DNA from: Streptomyces sp. TLI_146 | Lineage (GTDB): Bacteria; Actinomycetota; Actinomycetes; Streptomycetales; Streptomycetaceae | NCBI RefSeq assembly: GCF_002846415.1 | Contig: NZ_PJMX01000001.1 | Coordinates: forward strand, 4,836,001-4,900,000 | Direction: 5' to 3' | DNA: 64,000 nt | Shown here: positions 1 through 8,586 of the stretch, piece after piece | How positions within the stretch are numbered: position 1 is the stretch's first letter | How the letters are laid out: each line of letters starts with the position of its first letter | Program-made: the position numbers and the translations under genes | Notes under the pieces: generated by a model | The model's input: the letters and a program-made list of their open reading frames with translations, nothing else | Database searches by the model: none | What the model was told of the DNA's origin: nothing

Positions 1-208
1 GGTGGTCGGCCGGGAAGTTCACTTCGAGCTTCACGGTCTGCGCGTCGTCGCGCTCGTTGGGCACCTTGAAGTTGACGACGGCGTAGCCGCCCTTCGCGGC
101 CGATCCCTCGGGCTGCACGCTGACGTGCGCGAGGGCGGGGCCGGCCAGCATCACGACGGACGAGGCGGCGACGGCACCGACGACGGCGAGACGGCGGGAA
201 ACGTTCAT
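1..208 (-). CDS. YcnI-type (DUF1775) copper-associated secreted protein, C-terminus outside window
   Basis: Only the first 69 residues are present; the gene runs off the left edge. The start is the ATG at 208-206, preceded by GGAG. Residues 1-27 form a signal peptide ending in PALA, so the mature protein would begin HVSVQPEG. An N-terminal histidine directly after cleavage is the copper-binding arrangement known for YcnI/DUF1775 proteins. The following residues (GGYAVVNFKVPNE, VKLEVNFPAD) fit the start of that beta-sandwich domain. Copper handling at the cell surface is inferred from family; the next gene upstream is a membrane protein read in the same direction, consistent with a copper cluster. 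Confidence 0.8.
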   Translation of the reverse strand, partial: MNVSRRLAVVGAVAASSVVMLAGPALAHVSVQPEGSAAKGGYAVVNFKVPNERDDAQTVKLEVNFPADH

Positions 209-325
209 GGTGAAGACACTCCAGTCAGCAGGAAGGTAAGGGCGACGGTCCGGCGCGCGGATGCGCGCGGACTCCGCGGACCACTCCTGGGACGGGTGTC
301 GTCTGGTTTACGTGAGTGGGCCGCG

Positions 326-1165
326 TCAGGCTGCGAGGGTGAATACGGCGGGCGGCCCGCGCCTGATCACCGAGTGCTGAAGTGCTTCCCCGGCCGGCGG
401 CAGGGGGGCGGCGAGCCGGGCGAGCGGGAGGCGCGGGCCGTGCCCGGGCGCCCCGGGAAGACCGGCGAGCAGAGCCCGTACGAACCCGAGGGCGGCGCGC
501 AGTGAACGTGCGCACGCCCCTTCGGCGGCGGTGGTGGCTGCCTGGGCGGAGAGCCGCACCAGACGGAAGAGCGCGGCCTCGCCTCGCCGCAGCAGCCAGC
601 CGGTCAGCAGCGCGGCCAGCAGATGGCCGAGGAGCATGGGGAGCGACGGGAGCAGTCCGGCCACGGCGCTGTGCGCCGAGGCGGAGTCGGCCATTCCGGG
701 CATCCCGGCCATGGGGCCGTGTGCGGCGGAGGCGCCACCCGAGGGCGGGCGCAGGCCCGCGTCGGTGACGATCCGTCGCGCGTCCGAGGCCGTCAGCTGG
801 GCCGACGCGGCCGGGCCGCAGACCAGCTTGGCGGCGAGCCGCAGCAGCGAGGTGTCGCCGGTTGCTCCGTTGCCGGAGGCGGCGGCGGTGTGCTGGCCGA
901 TGCCGAACAGGGTGTGGAGGCCGAGCTGTCCGGCGGCCAGGGCGCCCGCGATGGACGGCAGCGAGCGCTCCCGCCCGGCGAGCGGCGCGGCGATGGCGAA
1001 CACCCCGAGGAACCCGGCGAGCAGCGTCCACCACGGGACCGTCGCACAGGCGGCCAGGACGTGCCCGAGCGCGGACAGCACGACGCAGACCGCGGCGAAG
1101 ACCGCGGCCCTCAGCAGCCGGAGACCGGCCCCTGCGTCGGTGTGTCGGGCGTGTCGGGCAGACAT
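326..1165 (-). CDS. Multi-pass membrane protein of a probable copper-handling cluster
   Basis: 279 residues. Hydrophobic stretches near residues 17-41, 43-63, 75-92 and 163-193 suggest four or more membrane spans. Between the third and fourth is a Met/His-containing loop (GPMAGMPGMADSASAHS), the kind of sequence that can bind copper, but this is inference. It lies 117 bp upstream of the YcnI-type gene on the same strand and probably shares its transcript. I do not recognise a named family with certainty. The start at 1165 has no clear ribosome site, so a later start is possible. Confidence 0.65.
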   Translation of the reverse strand: MSARHARHTDAGAGLRLLRAAVFAAVCVVLSALGHVLAACATVPWWTLLAGFLGVFAIAAPLAGRERSLPSIAGALAAGQLGLHTLFGIGQHTAAASGNGATGDTSLLRLAAKLVCGPAASAQLTASDARRIVTDAGLRPPSGGASAAHGPMAGMPGMADSASAHSAVAGLLPSLPMLLGHLLAALLTGWLLRRGEAALFRLVRLSAQAATTAAEGACARSLRAALGFVRALLAGLPGAPGHGPRLPLARLAAPLPPAGEALQHSVIRRGPPAVFTLAA

Positions 1166-1200
1166 GGCGGGGCCATCATCGCACCAGCCTTACCCGTCTC

Positions 1201-1227
1201 ATACGGCAGGTCCACAAGGTGCCGTAT
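1201..1227. promoter_or_regulatory. Perfect 8-bp inverted repeat upstream of the membrane-protein gene
   Basis: ATACGGCA at 1201-1208 is the exact complement of TGCCGTAT at 1220-1227, with an 11-nt gap, 36 bp upstream of the minus-strand start at 1165. Position and symmetry suit a dimeric regulator, possibly a copper-sensing one. No regulator gene is adjacent, so the protein is unknown. Confidence 0.4.
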
Positions 1228-1363
1228 TCCTGTGATGATCACATTCTTCCCCGCCTGTCCGGAACCCGACGGGTGGCCGGGCGCGGCGTCCATACACCGG
1301 CACGGGGAGCGCACACATCCGCCGAATGAGCGCTATCACGTCAAGTCCGTGCTTACGAACCAC

Positions 1364-1388
1364 GGGTTGCGGCAATACGTAGGGGTAT
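1364..1388 (+). promoter_or_regulatory. Possible sigma-B-type promoter for the RsbW-like gene
   Basis: GGGTT at 1364-1368, a 14-nt gap and GGGTAT at 1383-1388 fit the GNNTN-N14-16-GGGTAY pattern described for sigma-B-like promoters in Streptomyces, 28 nt before the ATG at 1416. A match this short is expected by chance in GC-rich DNA. Confidence 0.3.
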
Positions 1389-1415
1389 GTCGAGCCGCAG
1401 CCAGGAGGCTGGAGC

Positions 1416-1880
1416 ATGAGCATCTGGTGGTCACTCCATTTGCGGCGCGAGGCCGCGAGCGTTCCGCTCGCACGTCGTCTCCTGCTCGGCACCATGGAGA
1501 CCGCCGGTGTCGATCCGGACATCTCCTACGACCTGTCGGTCGCACTCGGTGAAGCGTGTGCGAACGCGGTCGAGCACGGAGGGGACGAAGGATCCGGCAC
1601 CTCGGCGGCGTACCGGGTGACCGCGTATCTGGACGGCGAGAAATGCCGTATCGAGGTCGCCGACTCGGGGCCGGGCTTTCCCGTACGACGAGGCCGTCGC
1701 ACCGCAGCACGGATGAACAGCACATTGGGCTCCGCCATGGCGGAGCAGGGCAGAGGACTCTGTCTGATCGAACAGCTCGCCGACCACGTCCACTTCGGCA
1801 ACCGGCCGGGCAGAGGCGCCGTGGTGAGCTTCGACAAGATCCTGAAGTGGCGGGAAGGCGCCCTCCTCAACGTCTCGTGA
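1416..1880 (+). CDS. RsbW-like ATP-binding anti-sigma regulatory kinase
   Basis: 154 residues, a single HATPase_c_2 domain. The Bergerat-fold signatures are intact: N box EACANAVEHG (about residues 47-56), G1 box DSGPGF (about 89-94) and GRGLCLI (about 111-117). Proteins of this kind bind ATP and either phosphorylate an anti-anti-sigma factor or hold a sigma factor, acting in the cytoplasm; Streptomyces carries dozens of orphan copies. AGGAGG at 1403-1408 fixes the ATG. No sigma or antagonist gene is next to it, so its partner cannot be named. The 3-prime neighbour is convergent. Confidence 0.85.
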   Translation: MSIWWSLHLRREAASVPLARRLLLGTMETAGVDPDISYDLSVALGEACANAVEHGGDEGSGTSAAYRVTAYLDGEKCRIEVADSGPGFPVRRGRRTAARMNSTLGSAMAEQGRGLCLIEQLADHVHFGNRPGRGAVVSFDKILKWREGALLNVS

Positions 1881-2010
1881 CACACGACGCGGGAGCGTCC
1901 GGTGAACACGACGCGGGCGTGAGCGGTCGTACGCACACGGGCGTGAGCGGTGGTACGGGAAGAGCCCGGCCACCCCGAAGGGCGACCGGGCTCCGGCTCT
2001 CGCGGTGGCG

Positions 2011-3477
2011 TCAGCCCTGCTTGACCCGCGCCATCCACGCCTCGACCTCGTCGGCCCGGCGCGGCAGCGAGGCCGACAGGTTCTCGTTGCCGTCCTCGGT
2101 CACCAGGATGTCGTCCTCGATCCGGACGCCGATGCCCCGGTACTCCTCGGGCACCGTCAGGTCGTCGGCCTGGAAGTACAGACCGGGCTCGACGGTCAGG
2201 CACATGCCCGGCTCCAGGTCGCCCGCGACATACGTCTCGGTGCGCGCGGCGGCGCAGTCGTGGACGTCCATGCCGAGCATGTGGCCGGTGCCGTGCAGGG
2301 TCCAGCGGCGCTGGAGGCCGAGCTCCAGGACCTTCTCCACATCCAGGTCGCCGCACAGGCCCCACTCGACGAGCTTCTCGGCGAGGACGCGCTGGGCGGC
2401 GTCGTGGAAGGCGCGGTAGGGGGCGCCCGGCTTCACCGCGGCGATACCGGCCTCCTGGGCCTCGTACACCGCGTCGTAGATCTTCCGCTGGAGCGGCGAG
2501 AACGTGCCGTTGATCGGCAGCGTGCGCGTGACGTCCGCGGTGTACAGCTCGTTGGTCTCGACGCCGGCGTCGAGCAGGAGGAGCTCGCCCGGGCGCACGG
2601 CGCCGTCGTTGCGCACCCAGTGCAGGGTGGTGGCGTGCGGGCCGGCCGCGCAGATCGAGCCGTAGCCGATGTCGTTGCCCTCGACGCGGGCGCGCAGGAA
2701 GAACGTTCCTTCGATGTAGCGCTCGCTGGTCGCCTCGGCCTTGTCGAGCACCTTGACGACGTCCTCGAAGCCGCGCGCGGTGGCGTCGCAGGCCTTGCGC
2801 AGCTCGGAGACCTCGAAGGCGTCCTTGACCAGGCGCGCCTCGGACAGGAACTCCCGCAGCTCCTCGTCGCGCTCGGCGGTGACCTTGTCGGTGAGAGCCG
2901 CCTCGATGCCGGCGTCGTGGCCGCGCACGGCGCGGACCGGGCCGGTGGCCTCCTTGAGCGCGGCGGCCAGCTCGCGGACGTCCTTGGCCGGGATCCCGAG
3001 GAGCTGCTCGGCCTCGCCCAGCGAGTGGCGGCGGCCGACCCACAGCTCGCCCTGGCCGTCCAGCCAGAACTCGCCGTTCTCCCGGTCGGAGCGCGGCAGC
3101 AGGTAGATCGTCGCCTCGTGGCCGTCGCCCTTGGGCTCGAGGACGAGCACGCCGTCCTGCGTCTGGTCGCCGGTGAGGTACGCGTACTCGGTGGAGGCGC
3201 GGAAGCTGTACTCGGTGTCGTTCGAGCGGGTCTTCAGGTTGCCCGCGGGGATCACCAGGCGCTCGCCGGGGAAGCGGCGGGAGAGCGCGGCGCGGCGGTC
3301 GGCGGTGTGCGCGGCCTGGGCGATCGGCTCCAGTCCGTGCAGCTCGGTGTCGGCCCAGCCGGACTTCATGTTCTCGGCCAGCTCGTCGGACACGCCCGGG
3401 TACAGGCCGTTCTTGCGCTGCTTGATCGGCTGCTCTTCCGACTCTTCCGGGGTCTCCGGGGTGAGCTGCTCGGCCAC
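2011..3477 (-). CDS. Xaa-Pro aminopeptidase (M24B metallopeptidase)
   Basis: 488 residues. It releases an N-terminal amino acid when proline is second and acts on peptides in the cytoplasm. The N-terminal part (about residues 55-180) is the AMP_N domain; the pita-bread catalytic domain follows. All five di-metal ligands are visible: D303 in LLLDAG, D315 in TADVTRT, H399 in HGTGHMLG, E430 in VEPGLYF and E454 in RIEDD. The length is normal for the actinomycete family. The first 25 residues are Glu-rich and poorly conserved in this family. It appears monocistronic. Confidence 0.95.
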   Translation of the reverse strand: MAEQLTPETPEESEEQPIKQRKNGLYPGVSDELAENMKSGWADTELHGLEPIAQAAHTADRRAALSRRFPGERLVIPAGNLKTRSNDTEYSFRASTEYAYLTGDQTQDGVLVLEPKGDGHEATIYLLPRSDRENGEFWLDGQGELWVGRRHSLGEAEQLLGIPAKDVRELAAALKEATGPVRAVRGHDAGIEAALTDKVTAERDEELREFLSEARLVKDAFEVSELRKACDATARGFEDVVKVLDKAEATSERYIEGTFFLRARVEGNDIGYGSICAAGPHATTLHWVRNDGAVRPGELLLLDAGVETNELYTADVTRTLPINGTFSPLQRKIYDAVYEAQEAGIAAVKPGAPYRAFHDAAQRVLAEKLVEWGLCGDLDVEKVLELGLQRRWTLHGTGHMLGMDVHDCAAARTETYVAGDLEPGMCLTVEPGLYFQADDLTVPEEYRGIGVRIEDDILVTEDGNENLSASLPRRADEVEAWMARVKQG

Positions 3478-3646
3478 GGTCTGCCTCCACTTAGTACGAC
3501 ATTGGACCTCCGTCCATCGTACGGGCGGGTGGAAAAGGGTCCAGGGCCGTAGGGCCTGTTACACCGTGTAGGCGACCGCTACCGGGCCGCGGCCGTCGGT
3601 GGCCCGCTCCGCGGCTCCTCCCAGGCCCGCGGAGCCGCCCGGTCCG

Positions 3647-5152
3647 CTACGCGAAGCGGGCCGCGAGCAGCACCACGTCCTCGTCGCCGCCCGCTACGTC
3701 GAGCCCGTCGGGCAGCACCGTCCGCAGCACGTGGTCGGCGATCGCGCCCGGGTCGTCGCGGGCGGCCCTCGGCACGCTCGCGGCCGCCGCGTGGAGCCGG
3801 GCGAAGGCCCGGTCCATCGGGTCGCCGGTGCGGTGGAGCAGCCCGTCGGTGTACAGCAGCACCGTTTCTCCGGCCGCGGGCTGGATCTCCACGCTGGGCG
3901 CCTCCCAGCACGCCAGCATCCCCAGCGGCGCGGAGAGCGAGGTCTCCACGTACTCGGTGCGGCGCTCGCCGACGATCAGCGGCGGCGCGTGCCCCGCCCC
4001 GGCGAGGACGATCTTGCCGCGCGCGGGCTCGCAGTACGCGAAGAGCGCGGTCGCCGAGCGGGCCGGCTCGGTCAGCCGCAGCAGCAGTTCCAGGTCGGAG
4101 AGGACGGCGACCGGGTCCTCGCCCTCCATCACCGCGTACGCCCGCAGGCTGGCGCGCAGCCGGCCCATCGCGGCGACGGCACTCGGCCCGGACCCGGTGA
4201 CGGACCCGACCGCGAGGCCGAGCGCGCCCTCGGGCAGCGGCAGCGCGTCGTACCAGTCGCCGCCGCCGCGCGGTCCGGTGCGGTGGCGGGCGGCGAGCTG
4301 CACCCGGGCCACCCGGGGCAGTCTGCTGGGCAGCAGCTCCTCGGTGACGGTGGCGAGCCGGGTGTGCGCGCGGTCCAGCTCGACCAGCCGGGCCACCTGC
4401 TCGGCGGCCTGCCGCAGATAGAGCCCGACCAGGTGGCGGCGGCGCTCGGGCGGCTCGGCGGGCTCGTCGTAGAGCCAGACCACCGCGCCCATGCGGTCGC
4501 CCGTGTCGGTGGTCAGGGGCAGCGCGTAGCTGGCGGCGTAGCCGAGCCGGGCGGCGACCTCGCGGTGGCGCGGATCGGGGCCGGAGCCGCCGCTGCCCGC
4601 CTCGCCGACCAGGTCCGAGCCGCCGTCGGCGTCGGGGAGGCCGTCGAGGATCCTGCCGTACGGGGTGGCGCTGCGCGGGACCGTCTCGATGTGGCCGAGG
4701 TCGGCGTGGGCCAGGCCGAGGCCGGTGGTGACGGCGGGGCCCAGACCGTCGGCGGGCTCCAGGACGACCAGGCCGCGGCGGGCGCCGACCAGCGCGGCAC
4801 CGGCCCGCAGCAGCTCGTTGAGGGCGTCGTCGAGCACACAGGTGCGGGAGAGCCGCTCGGTGAGTTCGTGCAGCGTGGTGAGGTCGGAGACCCAGCCGGC
4901 CAGCCGGTCCTGGATCACCGCTCCGGGGCCCGTGGGAGGGACGGGCGCGGATGTGGACAGAGGCGCAGAAGTGTGCGCGGGGGGTGGGACGGCTGGATCG
5001 ATTCCAGCCACTTTCGGCAGGTGCGGGGCGCTCATGGCAGTCGGCTTTCCGACCGGTCGATTCTGCTGAATAGCATCGCAAACCCCCATGTCAATCTGCG
5101 CCGCCATCAATGCATCCAGATGTACACGCACAAGTAAGGGGATGTCCAGCAT
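3647..5152 (-). CDS. GAF-domain PP2C/SpoIIE-type serine phosphatase
   Basis: Up to 501 residues. A GAF-like sensory domain spans about residues 95-260 and a SpoIIE/PP2C phosphatase domain follows (GGGDWYDALPLPEGALGLAVG, GHAPPLIV, LLYTDGLLHR, GGDEDVVLLAARFA). The metal-binding Asp in GGDWYD and in LLYTDGL is present. The residue after VGSVTGSG, where most family members have GDVxGxG, is SV, so one metal ligand looks replaced. The start is uncertain: ATG codons at 5152, 5107 and 5035 are all in frame, and the one at 5035 has GGAAAG 9 nt upstream. These enzymes usually dephosphorylate anti-anti-sigma factors. Confidence 0.85.
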   Translation of the reverse strand: MLDIPLLVRVHLDALMAAQIDMGVCDAIQQNRPVGKPTAMSAPHLPKVAGIDPAVPPPAHTSAPLSTSAPVPPTGPGAVIQDRLAGWVSDLTTLHELTERLSRTCVLDDALNELLRAGAALVGARRGLVVLEPADGLGPAVTTGLGLAHADLGHIETVPRSATPYGRILDGLPDADGGSDLVGEAGSGGSGPDPRHREVAARLGYAASYALPLTTDTGDRMGAVVWLYDEPAEPPERRRHLVGLYLRQAAEQVARLVELDRAHTRLATVTEELLPSRLPRVARVQLAARHRTGPRGGGDWYDALPLPEGALGLAVGSVTGSGPSAVAAMGRLRASLRAYAVMEGEDPVAVLSDLELLLRLTEPARSATALFAYCEPARGKIVLAGAGHAPPLIVGERRTEYVETSLSAPLGMLACWEAPSVEIQPAAGETVLLYTDGLLHRTGDPMDRAFARLHAAAASVPRAARDDPGAIADHVLRTVLPDGLDVAGGDEDVVLLAARFA

Positions 5153-5525
5153 TGTCCTAGCAGGATTGTTGGTGTCCAGGGGGTGTTCAACTTGGCGGAA
5201 AAATGCCCCCTATGGCCTATCTCTGGGGTCGACTGAGGGCGTTCAAGAGCGCGTCATATCGAGCTGGTTGGGTACGTACTCGGTGATGGCCAGGGGCAGT
5301 TGACGGTGTCCCGGAACCCGGCGGCGGGTCAGGGCGTCTTAACACCCGACGGCCGCGCCCCATCCCCGAGTGGCGGGGATTTTTTGCACAAGGGACGGCA
5401 AGCGCCACGCGCACGCCACCCCTCGCCATGCGTTTAATGGTCACAGCCCACGCTCGGTCCTGACGGGTTACCCGTACCGCAGGCTCGCAGAGCATGTACG
5501 CGCAGTGAAGTGATGCACACATGGT
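5153..5525. other. 373-bp divergent intergenic region
   Basis: It separates the phosphatase (leftward) from the prim-pol-like gene (rightward). The only structured element I see is a plus-strand hairpin with a T tract at 5362-5385, listed separately. No protein-coding signal is convincing. Confidence 0.6.
5362..5385 (+). terminator. Intrinsic terminator with no gene in front of it
   Basis: ATCCCC (5362-5367), a 7-nt loop and GGGGAT (5375-5380) are followed by TTTTT (5381-5385). It points rightward, yet the nearest upstream gene is transcribed leftward. It may therefore end a small non-coding transcript starting somewhere after about 5200. Confidence 0.5.
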
Positions 5526-5567
5526 GTGATGTGGACCTCGGCGTTCAACGGAAAGGAACGAGCGCTC

Positions 5568-6251
5568 ATGCGCGAGATCCTCGGAAGGCGACGCAGGCTC
5601 CGGTTCCGGCGCAGTGAAAGGGCTGCTCAGCTTGGCGCCGCGCTGACCTGCGCGACCGAGTGGAAATGGCCCGTACTCCCAGGTGTGGGACTCAAGGCGG
5701 CCGGCGGCCGCGGCGACCGGGGCCGCGGCTGTGCCTGTCCCGACCCCGATTGCGCCGTTCCCGGGGCGCACCCCTTCGACCCGGGGCTCCTCGCGGCCTC
5801 GACCGACGAACGCCTGGTGCGCTGGTGGTGGACCAACCGCCCGGCGGCCCCCGTGCTCCTGGCGACGGGCGGCACGGCGCCGTGCGCGGTGAGCCTCCCG
5901 GCTGTCGCCGGGGCGCGAGCGCTCGTGGTGCTCGACGAGATGGGCATCCGGCTCGGCCCCGTGGTGGCGACGCCCACCCGGTGGTCGCTGCTGGTGGCTC
6001 CGTACTCGATGGAACGTCTGGGTGACCTCCTCTACTCCAAGGACTGGGTGCCGAGTTCGCTCCGCTTCCACGGAGAGGGCGGATATCTGGTGCTGCCCCC
6101 GTCCGAGACGGGGAAGGGGCAGGTGCGCTGGGAGCGGGCTCCGCTGCCGGGGTCGGCCAGGCCCTGGCTGCCGGATGTGGAGGCGGTGGTGGACGCGCTG
6201 GTCGCGGCGTCGACCAGCGCACCGGACGGCGGATCCCGGCTCGCGTACTGA
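5568..6251 (+). CDS. Degenerate prim-pol-like (bifunctional DNA primase/polymerase N-terminal) protein
   Basis: 227 residues from the ATG at 5568, with GAAAGGAAC upstream; an in-frame ATG at 5526 is less likely. After a basic start (MREILGRRRRLRFRR) come ATEWKWPVLPGVGL, a CACPDPDCAVPGAHP cysteine motif and WWWTNRPAAPVLLATGG, the layout of actinomycete prim-pol N-terminal domains. The catalytic D-x-D and the SGGxHxW motif of that superfamily are not visible, unlike the full-length relative at 13960-15006. It may be an inactive paralogue. The fold assignment is from pattern recognition only. Confidence 0.7.
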   Translation: MREILGRRRRLRFRRSERAAQLGAALTCATEWKWPVLPGVGLKAAGGRGDRGRGCACPDPDCAVPGAHPFDPGLLAASTDERLVRWWWTNRPAAPVLLATGGTAPCAVSLPAVAGARALVVLDEMGIRLGPVVATPTRWSLLVAPYSMERLGDLLYSKDWVPSSLRFHGEGGYLVLPPSETGKGQVRWERAPLPGSARPWLPDVEAVVDALVAASTSAPDGGSRLAY

Positions 6252-6444
6252 AGCCGGTGCCCCGGGACGCGTACTTGGTCAGCGAACGGGGCGGGCACCG
6301 AGTTCCCGCCGGGACCCGGTGTCACTCGTTCGGGTGTGAGAGCGCCCCACTTGTACGGGAAACGGGCGCGCGGATCACCGGGCGCCCGGTTTCCGTCGCT
6401 ATCTTCGGCCCACCGCAGGAATTCCATGGGATGGGTGGGCCGCC

Positions 6445-7122
6445 GTGAACCTCCGCATGATCGGTATCGGGGCCGTGGTGGTGTTCACGGTGCTGCTGCC
6501 GCTGGCGGCTTCGGCCGGACCGGCCGAAGAGCCGGAGCCGGCGGGGGCCGGGTCCGCGGGCGGCGATCCCGCCCGGACCGATCCCGCCCCCCGGATCGAT
6601 CCCAGCCGTGCCGAGGCCGCCGACTCCGAGGGGTCCGATTCCGTTCTGCCCGGTGGCTCCGGCTCGGTACTGGACGATTCCGTTCCGGATGACTCTGTTC
6701 CGGGTGACGCGGAGCGGGTTCCCCACGCGCGCGTGGGCGAGGTGCCTGTCGAGCCGGCCGCCCGCTGCGGGCCCGAACTCGTCTCGCCCGACGGCGTCGA
6801 GGCGCAGACCTGTGTGCTGACCGAGGGCCACGACGCCTGGGCGCGCACCTACTACCGCAATGCCACTGGCGGACGGTTGCGCTCGGTGCTCACACTGATG
6901 GGGCCGGGCGGCCACACCGTACAGACGAACTGTGCTGTCGGTGCGGGAGATCAACCGGGAGTGTGCGAGACGCCGAGAGAGCCCGCGAGGGGAAAACCTG
7001 GCGCGTACTCGGCGGTCGCGGAGTTCGCCGGAACAGGCGATGAGGCGCCTCTGTTGCTGCGCTCCGGATCCAATGCGGCCTACGGCGCGGCGCTCAACTC
7101 GGCGGCGGACGCGGCTCGTTGA
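6445..7122 (+). CDS. Secreted hypothetical protein with Ser/Asp/Pro-rich linker
   Basis: 225 residues from a GTG start. Residues 1-25 are a Sec signal peptide ending in ASAGPA. Residues 28-95 are low-complexity (Pro, Asp, Ser, Glu). The C-terminal 125 residues contain three cysteines (CGPEL, QTCVL, NCAV) plus CET and look like a small disulfide-bonded beta domain with YYRNATGG and LTLMGPGGHTVQ. I do not recognise the domain. The gene ends 50 bp before a strong bidirectional terminator. Confidence 0.7.
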   Translation: MNLRMIGIGAVVVFTVLLPLAASAGPAEEPEPAGAGSAGGDPARTDPAPRIDPSRAEAADSEGSDSVLPGGSGSVLDDSVPDDSVPGDAERVPHARVGEVPVEPAARCGPELVSPDGVEAQTCVLTEGHDAWARTYYRNATGGRLRSVLTLMGPGGHTVQTNCAVGAGDQPGVCETPREPARGKPGAYSAVAEFAGTGDEAPLLLRSGSNAAYGAALNSAADAAR

Positions 7123-7171
7123 GAGGCAAACGGCCACGTGGGCGCGTACGGCGAACCGGAAGAGAAAATGG

Positions 7172-7219
7172 AAGGGCCCGATCGCTGGCGACGGGGGATG
7201 CACCAGCGACCGGGCTCTT
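7172..7219. terminator. Bidirectional terminator between convergent genes
   Basis: Arms 7172-7188 and 7203-7219 pair over 17 positions (15 Watson-Crick plus two G-U), with a 14-nt loop. It lies between the secreted protein ending at 7122 and the leftward gene ending at 7341. Confidence 0.7.
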
Positions 7220-7340
7220 AGAACGGTAACAAGAGATCTGTCATTCGCAAATTCGATCTCGGTTATTCGGACACCGATTTATCTGCGACTACCGGGAGTT
7301 GTGACGCGGGTCACCTGTCCCGTGACAGGAATGGTCACGC

Positions 7341-8315
7341 TCAGCTCAAGGTCACCTGGCGGTTGGTGAGACCGCCGCGCGCCCTGCGCTCCTCCGGCGT
7401 GAGCGGCGACTCGTCCGCCAGCGCCACCGCGAGACGCTCCGCGAACGCCGCGGCCGGCTTCTCGCACTCCTCGGCCGTCATCGCGCTCGGCAGGTCCCAC
7501 ACCGGAACGGTCAGACCGTGCGCCCGGAACGAGCCCACGAGCCGGGTGCCCTCGCCGAGCGAGGAGGTGCCCGCCGCGTGCAGCCGGGCGAGCGCGTCCA
7601 GAAGGCGCTCCTCCTCGTGCGGCATGACCCACCGAAGGTGGTTCTTGTCGGGCGTCTCGCACCAGTAGGACGAGTCGACCGACGTGAGCCGTACGGTCGG
7701 GATCGCGGCCGCGTTGGCGCGCTCCAGGGAGGCGGACACCTCGGGGGTGACGTTCTCTGTGCCTTCTTCGTCCCGCACCCAGAACTCGAACCCGCTGTGC
7801 ACGGCGGGCTCGAACGCGGCGGCCGGGTCCAGCAGGTCCTGGAGGCGGGGGCCCTGCGGGTCGACGCGCTGGGCGGCGACCGGCGTACCCGGCTCCGCCG
7901 TCAACGCGCGCGTGAGCGTGTCCGCCAGGTCGCGGCTGAGGTCACCGGACGGCGTGTCGTTCTGGAGGCCGAGCAGCACCGAGCCGTCGTCGCGGCGCAG
8001 CGCGGGCCACGCCATCGGCAGGACGGTCGCGAGCGTCACCGACGGCACGCCCTCGGGCAGCCCGTCCTTGAGGGTGAGTTCGACGGTGGCGGCGGGGACC
8101 AGCTCGCGCAGCGCGACCCAGTCGCACTCGCCCGCCAGGCCCTCGAACGGGCGCTGGACCAGCTCGGTCACGGCGTGCGACGCGGCCCGGCCGTGGCAGG
8201 CCTTGTAGCGGCGGCCGGAGCCGCACGGGCAGGGCTCACGGGCTCCGACGACCGGCACCTCCCCGTCCTTGAGCTGCGGCGCGGCGGCCTTCGTCTGGGG
8301 GCGCTTCTTGGCCAT
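7341..8315 (-). CDS. DUF5926 protein with N-terminal SEC-C zinc motif
   Basis: 324 residues. Residues 28-41 contain CPCGSGRRYKACHG, the SEC-C zinc-binding motif also found at the C-terminus of SecA. The rest (about 50-320) matches the conserved actinomycete DUF5926 body, with DSSYWCETPDKNHLRWVMPHEEE as a landmark. Function is unknown; SEC-C motifs mediate protein or ribosome contacts in other proteins. It is cytoplasmic, with no signal or membrane segment. The lysine-rich start MAKKRPQTK has a good upstream region. Confidence 0.85.
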   Translation of the reverse strand: MAKKRPQTKAAAPQLKDGEVPVVGAREPCPCGSGRRYKACHGRAASHAVTELVQRPFEGLAGECDWVALRELVPAATVELTLKDGLPEGVPSVTLATVLPMAWPALRRDDGSVLLGLQNDTPSGDLSRDLADTLTRALTAEPGTPVAAQRVDPQGPRLQDLLDPAAAFEPAVHSGFEFWVRDEEGTENVTPEVSASLERANAAAIPTVRLTSVDSSYWCETPDKNHLRWVMPHEEERLLDALARLHAAGTSSLGEGTRLVGSFRAHGLTVPVWDLPSAMTAEECEKPAAAFAERLAVALADESPLTPEERRARGGLTNRQVTLS

Positions 8316-8586
8316 GGTGTGGCTCTCTCCCGACTGCGGTGGTGCGGTGTCGCTGTGTCGGGCGCGAGCCTAGTCGTACGGGTCGGCACACGGCGTACGG
8401 CTCGGTGCAAGTCGTACGGTGCGGTCCGCCTACGGAGGCGGTGGCCGGGTCCTACGGGCGGCCCGGGCGCTACGCGTGGGGTTCGTTGGGCGGTCGGCCC
8501 GGCGGGCGGGGTCCGGCCGTACGAGGTGCGCGGCGGCTCGGCCCGGCGGGTGGGTGCGCGGCCGGCTCCCCGGCGGTGTCCCGGGC

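Noticed and set aside
1231..1243. TGTGATGATCACA as a CRP site
   Set aside because: The arms fit but the gap is 3 bp, not the 6 bp of CRP sites; chance palindrome more likely.
5088..5303. 71-codon plus-strand frame upstream of the prim-pol-like gene
   Set aside because: Poor third-position GC and no ribosome site; the region looks non-coding.
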